A stretch of DNA of 14,025 nt from SIG578 sp045543635 (lineage in GTDB: Bacteria; Bacillota; Clostridia; Oscillospirales; Ruminococcaceae), in NCBI GenBank assembly GCA_045543635.1, contig JAZQMT010000003.1, forward strand, positions 1 to 14,025, given 5' to 3'. Made by a program: the position numbers and the translations under genes. Shown in pieces: positions 1 through 5,697 of the stretch. The notes beneath the pieces are model-generated. The model did not search any database. It was not told where the DNA came from and saw only the letters and a program-made list of their open reading frames with translations. How positions within the stretch are numbered: the stretch's first letter is position 1; every line of letters begins with the position of its first letter.

Positions 1-162
1 GCGCTGACGGGTGGCGTGGATGCCAAGACGCTGTCCCGAATCCTCGGGCACACCAACGCCAGCTTCACGCTGGACACCTACACCCACGTGACCACCGATA
101 TGCAAAAGCGAGCGTCGGGCATCGTCGGTGGATTCATGGAAGACCTCATCATAAAGGAGTGA
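1..162 (+). CDS. Tyrosine recombinase/integrase, C-terminal end (5' part outside window)
   Basis: Frame 1 is open from the first base to TGA at 160-162 and encodes the last 53 residues of a phage-integrase-type tyrosine recombinase. The visible part has the LGHTNASFTLDTYTHV block: Gly-His of the third catalytic box, followed by the nucleophilic Tyr in DTYTHV. The short tail after it is typical of the integrases of clostridial integrative elements. The reaction is strand cleavage and joining through a 3'-phosphotyrosine at att sites. The ribosome binding site of the next recombinase gene lies inside the last codons of this one, so the two are probably translated from one mRNA. The N-terminal arm-binding domain and the catalytic Arg lie outside the window, so whether the gene is intact cannot be judged. 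Confidence 0.9.
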   Translation, partial: ALTGGVDAKTLSRILGHTNASFTLDTYTHVTTDMQKRASGIVGGFMEDLIIKE

Positions 163-166
163 TAAA

Positions 167-1627
167 ATGGCAAAACGCAGACAAAACGGAAAAGGAACTT
201 TACGTCAACGCAAGGACGGACGGTGGGAAGGCCGAGTGGTGGTCGGTTACGATGACAAAGGATTACCGATCACCAAAAACGTCCTCGCGCATACCAAGAC
301 CGAGTGTGCCGAGAAGCTTGAAAAGCTGAAAGAGGAATACCGACCGCCCAGCACGCGGTGCAAGCCGGATATGCTGTTCGGCGATTGGATGGAGTTCTGG
401 TACGAAAACTACTCCAAGCCTGCCATCCGACCGCTGACTCAGCGAAACTACGAAAACCGAATCTACGACCACATCATCCCCGACATCGGTAAGATACCGC
501 TGAACAAACTGACGCAGAACGATCTGCAACAGTTCTACGCTCGGCTGAAGCGGAACGGACGAAAGCAGTACGTCGAGAAATACGGAACGGGACTGTCCGA
601 CCGCATGGTGCGCGCTTGCCACGCAAGCTGTCGCATGGCATTGGAAAAAGCGGTGGCCGAAGGGCTGATACGAGTCAATCCCGCCATCGGCTGTAAACTG
701 CCGCCCAAGAAAGCACGGGAGATGCAGGTACTGACCAGGGACGAGCTACAGCGATTCCTCGCCCAGGCCAAAGAGGACGGATACTACGAGCTGTTCCTTT
801 TAGAACTCGGTACGGGAATGCGCCGAGGGGAGCTGATGGGACTGCAATGGGACGACCTCAACTTTCAAACGGGCGAGCTCCAAATCGTCCGCCAGGCGTG
901 TGCGGTGAACGGCAAGATCGAGATCTCCGTGCCGAAAACGAAATCGTCGGTGCGCACCATCGTGCTTCCGCCCTCCCTTGCGGCGGTGCTGAAGGAGTAT
1001 AAGAAAACGGTGGATTCCAGATGGATGTTCCCGTCACCGCAAAATCCCGACGTACCGAGGTATCCCACGTCCGTCGGCGATATCCTGTCGATCCTACTCA
1101 AGCGAGCGGGCTGCAAACACGTGCGGTTCCACGACTTGCGCCATACCTTCGCAACCATGGCACTGGAAAACGGCATGGACGTGAAAACGCTGTCGGCAAC
1201 CATAGGCCACGTGTCGGCCGCAACGACGCTGGATATCTACAGCCACATGACTGACACCATGCAGATGCAGGCGGCGGTGAGCATTGACCGCAAAATCGGC
1301 GGCACAAACGCACAGATGCCTGCGGTAGAGCAAACACCCGAGGAGACGGCAAAACCGCCCGTAAACGCCCCGTGTGCGCCCACAGAGCCCCATCCTGAAC
1401 CAGTCCCGAGAAAGATACGCAAATCCGGCACGGGATGCCTGTATCAGGTCAATGACAACCTGTGGGAAGGCAGCTTCTTCCCAAGACTGCCTGGCGGCAA
1501 ACGCAAGAAATTCAACGTCTACGCCGAAACGAAAGAACAGTGCGAAATCAAACTCGCCGAGATGATCGAAAGAGTAAAAGCGGAGATTGCGGAAGAAAAG
1601 GTGAAACTAAAAGAGGGCGACTCGTAA
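167..1627 (+). CDS. Tyrosine recombinase (integrase) with an extra C-terminal arm-binding-like domain
   Basis: This 486-residue site-specific recombinase probably integrates and excises the element whose end fills the left of the window. Residues about 8-58 resemble the AP2-like arm-DNA-binding domain of Tn916/lambda-type integrases, 70-165 the SAM-like core-binding domain, and 187-375 the catalytic domain. Catalytic residues are visible: Arg219 (TGMRRGEL), Lys257 or Lys259 (PKTKSS), His322 and Arg325 (HDLRH), His348 (IGH) and Tyr358 (LDIYSH). After a Pro-rich linker (about 385-415), residues 420-475 echo the N-terminal domain, sharing GxGxLxQ, WEG and TKExC at matching spacing. Most relatives stop near residue 390, so the extra 100 residues are unusual. 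AAGGAG at 154-159 fits the ATG at 167. The gene is more G+C-rich than the nuclease-like gene downstream. Confidence 0.95.
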   Translation: MAKRRQNGKGTLRQRKDGRWEGRVVVGYDDKGLPITKNVLAHTKTECAEKLEKLKEEYRPPSTRCKPDMLFGDWMEFWYENYSKPAIRPLTQRNYENRIYDHIIPDIGKIPLNKLTQNDLQQFYARLKRNGRKQYVEKYGTGLSDRMVRACHASCRMALEKAVAEGLIRVNPAIGCKLPPKKAREMQVLTRDELQRFLAQAKEDGYYELFLLELGTGMRRGELMGLQWDDLNFQTGELQIVRQACAVNGKIEISVPKTKSSVRTIVLPPSLAAVLKEYKKTVDSRWMFPSPQNPDVPRYPTSVGDILSILLKRAGCKHVRFHDLRHTFATMALENGMDVKTLSATIGHVSAATTLDIYSHMTDTMQMQAAVSIDRKIGGTNAQMPAVEQTPEETAKPPVNAPCAPTEPHPEPVPRKIRKSGTGCLYQVNDNLWEGSFFPRLPGGKRKKFNVYAETKEQCEIKLAEMIERVKAEIAEEKVKLKEGDS

Positions 1628-1638
1628 GAGCCGCCCTC
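1613..1638. terminator. Hairpin between convergent integrase and nuclease-like gene
   Basis: GAGGGCG (1613-1619) pairs with CGCCCTC (1632-1638), and inner CTC/GAG pairs close a GTAA loop with one A/C mismatch. The integrase stop codon TAA sits in the loop. Reading leftward, the stem is followed by TTTTAGTTTC, so it suits the end of the minus-strand gene at 1665-2894 better than the integrase, whose side has only AAAATTGG. It may serve both convergent genes. Confidence 0.55.
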
Positions 1639-1664
1639 AAAATTGGTTTGCAGTAAACAAAGAA

Positions 1665-2894
1665 CTAATCGACTTGTTTAATCAAAGCGTTTTTTATAAT
1701 CAGTTTGATTGCTTGATTAGCAAATATATTATTCCGTTCTTTTTCTGTTGGTGTGTGAGATGAACATGCACTTAAAACTACTAAGTCTTCTGGTTGATCC
1801 GGATTCATTCCAGTCAGTTGAAACAGTAAGTTTGACTTATTGCTAAGTTCGTTGTCCCTTATTTTTTCATCTAATACAAACATTCTGAATTTACAACCGC
1901 GTGCATGCCTTTGCCAAACATGTCGGAAATCACAAAACATTAATTGATCTATTGAACTTGTGTATACAATTATTGCAGTGATTTTTTTATATGCTTCAGC
2001 AGAAATAGGGTTTTTGAATGGTAGTGTTGTACCTATCTCTGGATGTGTTAAAAGACCATTATATTTATTAGTTAACAATGACCAAGCTTCGAGAAACGCA
2101 TTGGATGGAAAATCACAGTATGCCCAATTGATGTATAATAAATTATATTCATTTTCTTTTGGATAATCAAATTTTTTCGTTGCACTGTTAATAAAGTCAA
2201 CCAGTTTAGTTACTCGGGGTGATATGAACTCAACATTATTATCTTCACACAATTGAGGCACTACTTTCCTTCCTTGGGGCGACAACAAAACGGTTGGTAT
2301 CAAAAGGTTTTCTTTATGAGAATTCAATCGTGGAAACTCAGGGGTTTTAACCTCGATATTTGCTTTTACCTTTATTGGAACATCTGAATCCTTATTGCGT
2401 ATTTCTCCTATAAAATATGCTTCAGGATTAGCCCCATTTGAATCCACAGGCGGCTCATATTTAATTTCTTTCCAACCAAATCCACGATGGAAGAATGTTA
2501 ATATTTCAATCTCCGAAAAAGCTTGAAAAAATACATCTTCATCATAGTTTTCCTTGCCGGCGGAGAGTTGATCCATGATGAATTTTTTGGTTTCGTTTTC
2601 TCCAAACATTGATGACATTCCAGCAAGCTTAGTAGATAAATTTGTGCAAAAATTCACACTGAATGTTTCATAATCAACAGTTCCGTCTTTAGTTATTGCA
2701 CTGTAATATGCGTTGTTATTATTGTTTAGGAACTGTTCGTTCCATGCAAATTCATTCAAGCGACCTTCTAGTGCCATGATTAGAAAATGGTCATTTGAAT
2801 ATTCGTCTAACCAACCTTCTTGCCATATTCTTTTTAAAAAAGAACAAATTATATTATCAAATTTAGCTGGAAAAGGCGTTTCACTTCTAAGCAT
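1665..2894 (-). CDS. Unknown protein with PD-(D/E)XK nuclease-like motifs; element cargo
   Basis: I do not recognise the family of this 409-residue protein. It has no signal peptide or membrane segment. Its middle shows the layout of a PD-(D/E)XK (restriction-endonuclease-like) core: a helix with Glu128/Glu130 (SEIEILTFF), then Asn-Pro-Glu158 (NPEAYFIG) where PD would stand, then IEVK with Glu181 and Lys183. A nuclease role, perhaps defensive, is inferred from these motifs and from the position beside integrases and an att-like site. No helicase, methylase or toxin partner is visible. The first 110 residues look helical; the last 150 (NLLYINW, FLEAWSLL) match nothing I can name. AAAGGAGAT just upstream supports the ATG. 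The gene is strongly AT-rich, near one-third G+C in the lines I sampled against over one-half in the integrase, which suggests separate acquisition. Coding is near certain; the function is tentative. Confidence 0.75.
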   Translation of the reverse strand: MLRSETPFPAKFDNIICSFLKRIWQEGWLDEYSNDHFLIMALEGRLNEFAWNEQFLNNNNNAYYSAITKDGTVDYETFSVNFCTNLSTKLAGMSSMFGENETKKFIMDQLSAGKENYDEDVFFQAFSEIEILTFFHRGFGWKEIKYEPPVDSNGANPEAYFIGEIRNKDSDVPIKVKANIEVKTPEFPRLNSHKENLLIPTVLLSPQGRKVVPQLCEDNNVEFISPRVTKLVDFINSATKKFDYPKENEYNLLYINWAYCDFPSNAFLEAWSLLTNKYNGLLTHPEIGTTLPFKNPISAEAYKKITAIIVYTSSIDQLMFCDFRHVWQRHARGCKFRMFVLDEKIRDNELSNKSNLLFQLTGMNPDQPEDLVVLSACSSHTPTEKERNNIFANQAIKLIIKNALIKQVD

Positions 2895-2919
2895 ATTTAA
2901 CGATCTCCTTTAAACAATA

Positions 2920-2949
2920 AAGGCTTCTTGTAGCAAAGCAAGAAGCCTT
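2920..2949 (-). terminator. Intrinsic terminator of tRNA-Pro
   Basis: An 11-bp perfect stem, AAGGCTTCTTG (2920-2930) with CAAGAAGCCTT (2939-2949), encloses an 8-base loop and begins at the last base of the tRNA CCA end. Reading leftward it is followed by TATTGTTTA, a modest U tract. It should end the tRNA-Pro transcript just before the ribosome binding site of the nuclease-like gene. It also implies that gene needs its own promoter or relies on read-through. Confidence 0.8.
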
Positions 2950-3024
2950 GGTCCGAGTGACAGGGATCGAACCTGCGGCCTGATGGTCCCAAACCACCCG
3001 CGCTCCCAGCTGCGCCACACCCGG
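2949..3024 (-). tRNA. tRNA-Pro (anticodon TGG)
   Basis: This is a complete cloverleaf of 76 bases with an encoded CCA. The acceptor CCGGGTG pairs with CACTCGG (one G-T), giving the C1-G72 pair and A73 expected of bacterial tRNA-Pro. The D stem is GCGC/GCGC, the anticodon stem GGTGG/CCATC with loop TTTGGGA (anticodon at 2989-2991), and the T arm GCAGG-TTCGATC-CCTGT. It decodes CCA and, by wobble, other proline codons. It is followed directly by a terminator. It shares 18 identical bases with the broken tRNA-Pro at 3185-3222, but its acceptor and D loop differ from that copy. It is therefore a separate tRNA gene and not one rebuilt from the broken half. I infer that it came with the integrated element. 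Confidence 0.96.
2987..3004. repeat. 18-bp direct repeat in tRNA-Pro, att-core candidate (copy 1)
   Basis: TCCCAAACCACCCGCGCT occurs here, in the intact tRNA-Pro, and again at 3185-3202 in the truncated tRNA-Pro. It spans the anticodon loop and stem back to the D stem. The two copies match up to tRNA position 38 and diverge from position 39 on, which is the kind of breakpoint expected from tyrosine-recombinase crossover in an anticodon loop. Part of the identity would be expected between any two tRNA-Pro genes, so the repeat alone does not prove an att site. Confidence 0.6.
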
Positions 3025-3184
3025 ATATCTATTCAATTTTTCTGCTTTTTGCGTGGAAGTGGGACAAACTGTGGTCAAACGCAAATTCCACGCATTTTTG
3101 AGTTTTCTTAAAGTACCGAAAACGCCGATGTTTCAAGGCTTTTCGGGACTTTTGCTTTTTCACGGTTATAACTGCTAGGCACGC
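3025..3184. other. Element border segment with two inverted repeats, no gene
   Basis: These 160 bases between the intact and the broken tRNA-Pro contain no convincing coding frame. They hold TGCGTGGAA (3050-3058) facing TTCCACGCA (3086-3094) across 27 bases. A second hairpin has CCGAAAA and GCC (3116-3126, one bulged C) facing GGC and TTTTCGG (3137-3146). Such paired sites beside an att core would suit integrase or excisionase arm binding; the hairpins could instead be transcript structures. If the intact tRNA-Pro depends on the promoter at 3365-3393, transcription must cross this segment. Confidence 0.45.
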
Positions 3185-3202
3185 TCCCAAACCACCCGCG
3201 CT
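3185..3202. repeat. 18-bp direct repeat, att-core candidate (copy 2)
   Basis: This is the second copy of TCCCAAACCACCCGCGCT, lying in the truncated tRNA-Pro. Left of it the sequence no longer matches a tRNA, so 3184/3185 is the likely junction between element and host chromosome. Confidence 0.6.
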
Positions 3203-3222
3203 ACCAACTGCGCCACACCTCG
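3185..3222 (-). pseudogene. 5' half of a disrupted tRNA-Pro gene
   Basis: Reading leftward from 3222: acceptor strand CGAGGTG, TG, D arm GCGC-AGTTGGTA-GCGC, G26, anticodon-stem strand GGTGG and loop TTTGGGA. The gene then stops being a tRNA: no matching anticodon-stem strand, T arm, CACCTCG acceptor strand or CCA follows. It is the remnant of a host tRNA-Pro cut at the 3' side of the anticodon loop. Its 3' half should lie at the far end of the inserted element, outside this window. The promoter at 3365-3393 still points at it. Confidence 0.85.
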
Positions 3223-3364
3223 TTATTTGGTTTTTATTATAAAATCAGAATTAGAAGTTTGTGCGCTTGCAGTGCCTAAAAAGCGGCAACGCTTTCGCCT
3301 ACCGTGTTTTTGATTGCGGCACCTTAACAATGCTCGATTTCAGGGGACAACACGCTGTCTAATT

Positions 3365-3393
3365 ATTATAATACAGGTTACAGAAGATGTCAA
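3365..3393 (-). promoter_or_regulatory. Consensus sigma-A promoter toward tRNA-Pro
   Basis: On the minus strand, TTGACA (3388-3393) and TATAAT (3365-3370) are separated by exactly 17 bases, a perfect consensus. It should start RNA near 3358 and read about 135 bases of leader, then the tRNA-Pro fragment, then the element border and the intact tRNA-Pro. It was presumably the host tRNA promoter and may now drive the element's tRNA. Confidence 0.85.
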
Positions 3394-3479
3394 GCCGAAG
3401 GAAAGATTTAGTCCCAGCCAAAGCGCGGCTTAAAACATATTTTTTGAAAATAAAGCATTGATTAGCTAAATGCGTTATC

Positions 3480-3509
3480 AAAACGCCTGCCCAAGCGGGC
3501 AGGCGTTTT
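3480..3509. terminator. groEL terminator (bidirectional)
   Basis: A 13-bp perfect stem, AAAACGCCTGCCC (3480-3492) with its complement (3497-3509), has an AAGC loop. It lies about 20 bases past the groEL stop codon. Leftward, the U tract is the TTTT of the stem itself. Rightward, it is followed by a longer T-rich run, so it can stop transcription in both directions. Confidence 0.88.
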
Positions 3510-3529
3510 TTGCTTTTTCTTTTTGGAAA

Positions 3530-5158
3530 TTAATACATGCCCATACCAGGGTTGGGGGCAGGAGCAGGCATCGGGTTTTCCTCTTTTTTATCGGCAACAA
3601 GGGACTCGGTAGTGAGAACCATTGAAGCGACCGATGCAGCATTCTGCAGTGCGCTGCGAGTGACCTTTGTGGGGTCAACAATACCGCTTGTGATCATATC
3701 ACAATAGGTTTCGGTAGCGGCGTCAAATCCATAACCAACCTTGCGGGAACGGCGAATCTTATCGATGATGACAGAGCCCTCAAGGCCTGCGTTTGCAGCG
3801 ATCTGACGAATGGGCTCCTCAAGCGCACGAAGCACGATCTTGACACCTGTTTTAATATCTCCATCTCTAGAAGCAACCAGCTTCTCAACGGCGGGGATAG
3901 CATTTAAGAGAGCAGTTCCGCCGCCTGCAACGATACCTTCCTCAACGGCGGCACGGGTTGCAGACAGGGCATCCTCAATACGGAGCTTTTTCTCTTTCAT
4001 TTCAATTTCGGTTGCAGCACCGACCTTGATAACAGCAACACCTCCGGCAAGCTTTGCAAGGCGTTCCTGCAGCTTTTCACGATCATAATCCGAGGTGGTG
4101 GTTGCAATTTGATTGCGGATTTGACCAACACGAGCTTTTATAGCCTCGCTGTCACCTGCGCCATCAACAATAATTGTGTTTTCTTTCTGCACCTTGACCT
4201 GACGGGCACGACCAAGCATGTCAACGCCGGCATCCTTAAGCTCAAAGCCAAGCTCGCTGCTGATGACCTGACCGCCGGTGAGAACAGCAATATCCTGAAG
4301 CATTTCCTTGCGGCGATCGCCAAATCCGGGAGCCTTTACTGCTACACAAGTAAATGTGCCGCGCAGACGGTTTACAATAAGGGTAGAAAGTGCTTCGCCC
4401 TCGACATCCTCGGCAATAATAACCAGTTTTTTGCCGGCATTAACAATTTGCTCGAGAAGCGGGAGAATATCCTGAATAACAGAAATCTTTTTATCGGTGA
4501 TAAGAATGTATGCATCGTCTATAACAGCTTCCATCTTATCGGTGTCGGTTACCATATAGGGAGTAATATAACCGCGGTCAAACTGCATACCTTCAACAAT
4601 TTCGCTATAGGTGGTAGCAGTTTTGGACTCCTCGACAGTGATAACACCATCTGCAGAAACTTTATCCATAGCCTCAGCAATAAGAGCACCGATGGTTTCA
4701 TCGGCAGCCGAGATGGTTCCGACTCTGGCAATATCATCTGAGCCCGAAACCTTTCTGGAATTCTCAACAATAGCATTGACTGCAACTTCAACTGCCTGCT
4801 GCATACCCCTTTTAATATCCATGGGGTTTGCACCTGCTTCAACATTCTTCATGCCCTCGCGCACCAAAGCCTGTGCAAGCAGGGTTGCGGTGGTAGTTCC
4901 GTCACCTGCGGCATCATTCGTCTTTGTAGCGACTTCTTTAATGAGCTGAGCGCCCATATTTTCGAAAGCATCATCCAGCTCGATGTCCTTTGCAATGGTT
5001 ACGCCATCATTGGTGATAAGGGGCGCGCCGAATTTTCTCTCCAATACAACATTTCTTCCCTTGGGGCCAAGGGTGATCTTAACGGTATTGGCAAGCTGGT
5101 CAATACCCGACTGCAGAGCCTTGCGGGCATCTACGCCATAAATAAGTTCTTTTGCCAT
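3530..5158 (-). CDS. groEL: Chaperonin GroEL (60 kDa, Hsp60)
   Basis: GroEL is the ATP-driven folding chaperonin that forms a cytoplasmic double heptamer ring capped by GroES. The 542 residues are the family's usual length and align end to end: LGPKGRNVVLE with the phosphate-binding loop near residue 30, NDGVTIAKDIELDD with catalytic Asp51, GDGTTTATLLAQAL (85-98), and the signature AAVEEGIVAGGGTALL near residue 405. The tail is KKEENPMPAPAPNPGMGMY, a Pro-Ala stretch in place of the longer Gly-Gly-Met repeat of E. coli GroEL; a GMGM remnant is kept. GGAGGAAT precedes the ATG. It lies 22 bases downstream of groES and is controlled with it by the CIRCE site. The long open frames opposite are antisense shadows. 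Confidence 0.99.
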   Translation of the reverse strand: MAKELIYGVDARKALQSGIDQLANTVKITLGPKGRNVVLERKFGAPLITNDGVTIAKDIELDDAFENMGAQLIKEVATKTNDAAGDGTTTATLLAQALVREGMKNVEAGANPMDIKRGMQQAVEVAVNAIVENSRKVSGSDDIARVGTISAADETIGALIAEAMDKVSADGVITVEESKTATTYSEIVEGMQFDRGYITPYMVTDTDKMEAVIDDAYILITDKKISVIQDILPLLEQIVNAGKKLVIIAEDVEGEALSTLIVNRLRGTFTCVAVKAPGFGDRRKEMLQDIAVLTGGQVISSELGFELKDAGVDMLGRARQVKVQKENTIIVDGAGDSEAIKARVGQIRNQIATTTSDYDREKLQERLAKLAGGVAVIKVGAATEIEMKEKKLRIEDALSATRAAVEEGIVAGGGTALLNAIPAVEKLVASRDGDIKTGVKIVLRALEEPIRQIAANAGLEGSVIIDKIRRSRKVGYGFDAATETYCDMITSGIVDPTKVTRSALQNAASVASMVLTTESLVADKKEENPMPAPAPNPGMGMY

Positions 5159-5180
5159 GATTTATTCCTCCAGTAGTTAT

Positions 5181-5465
5181 TTATTCAACGATTGCGAGAA
5201 TATCATCCTGACGGACGATCTTATACTCTACACCATCGACCTTGACCTCAGTTCCGGAATATTTGCCGGTGAGAACTCTATCGCCCACCTTAAGGGTCAT
5301 TTTCACTTCTTTGCCTTCAACAATTCCGCCCGGTCCGACAGCAATAACTTCGGCAATCTGGGGTTTTTCCTGTGCACCTGCGGTTAAGATAATGCCGCTT
5401 TTGGTGGTCTCCTCAGCTTCAACGGTTTTGATGACGACTCTGTCTGAAAGGGGTTTAATGGTCAT
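5181..5465 (-). CDS. groES: Co-chaperonin GroES (10 kDa)
   Basis: GroES forms a heptameric lid for GroEL. All 94 residues match the family: it begins IKPLSDRVVIK, has the mobile loop around residues 16-34 (EAEETTKSGIILTAGAQEK), then EVIAVGPG, a GDRVLTGKYSGTEVKVDG core and the closing YKIVRQDDILAIVE. AAAGGAGGAAA sits upstream of the ATG. It is the first gene of the groES-groEL operon, directly downstream of the CIRCE operator, so heat-shock induction through HrcA is expected. Confidence 0.99.
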   Translation of the reverse strand: MTIKPLSDRVVIKTVEAEETTKSGIILTAGAQEKPQIAEVIAVGPGGIVEGKEVKMTLKVGDRVLTGKYSGTEVKVDGVEYKIVRQDDILAIVE

Positions 5466-5498
5466 CTTTATTTCCTCCTTTATTAATTTACAAATCGG

Positions 5499-5525
5499 TT
5501 AGCACTCGCTCTTTCAGAGTGCTAA
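5499..5525. promoter_or_regulatory. CIRCE operator (HrcA-binding site)
   Basis: TTAGCACTC, nine bases, then GAGTGCTAA: a perfect match to the CIRCE consensus. It lies between the groES promoter and the groES start codon, over the expected transcription start. HrcA bound here represses groES-groEL until heat or unfolded protein titrates GroEL. No hrcA gene is in the window. Confidence 0.98.
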
Positions 5526-5529
5526 ACCT

Positions 5530-5557
5530 ATTGTAATACAAATACAGAAAAAATCAA
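5530..5557 (-). promoter_or_regulatory. groES-groEL promoter
   Basis: On the minus strand, TTGATT (5552-5557) and TACAAT (5530-5535) are separated by 16 bases just upstream of CIRCE. The predicted start falls inside the CIRCE site, the usual arrangement for HrcA-regulated genes. Confidence 0.72.
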
Positions 5558-5643
5558 GGGGTTTCGGTAATATTTTTAAAAAAAGTTAACAAATTATACC
5601 AATTATAAATCGCCTTATTTCGACAGCTATGCGCTATGACTAT

Positions 5644-5672
5644 TTGACAAACGGGGCACATAATAGTAAAAT
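5644..5672 (+). promoter_or_regulatory. Promoter of the VanZ-family gene
   Basis: TTGACA (5644-5649), a 17-base spacer and TAAAAT (5667-5672) give a near-consensus sigma-A promoter. Its start near 5679 lies downstream of the ATG at 5629 that would give the longest reading frame. It lies just before the ribosome binding site at 5681-5690, so it argues for the GTG start at 5698. Confidence 0.8.
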
Positions 5673-5697
5673 AAAGAAAAGGGAAGGAGGCGGCAGT

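Larger units (their letters stand above)
3223..3529. other. Intergenic region between broken tRNA-Pro and groEL
   Basis: I see no gene in these roughly 300 bases. They contain the groEL terminator, a leftward consensus promoter, and a second leftward -10 (TATAAT on the minus strand at 3236-3241) close to the tRNA start but without a good -35. A small GC-capped stem (AAAGCG 3280-3285 with CGCTTT 3290-3295) lies in the leader between them. The stretch 3403-3477 shows nothing recognisable. Confidence 0.6.

Noticed and set aside
2887..3084. A 65-codon minus-strand frame across the tRNA-Pro
   Set aside because: It is the tRNA gene and its terminator read as codons.
3236..3264. A second tRNA-Pro promoter close to the tRNA start
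   Set aside because: The -10 is perfect, but no -35-like hexamer lies at 16-18 bases; too weak to list by itself.
4109..4741. A 210-codon plus-strand open frame opposite groEL
   Set aside because: It is an antisense shadow of a strongly conserved coding region, with no ribosome binding site and no recognisable protein features.
5629..5697. ATG at 5629 as the start of the VanZ-family gene
   Set aside because: No ribosome binding site, and it lies upstream of the predicted transcription start.
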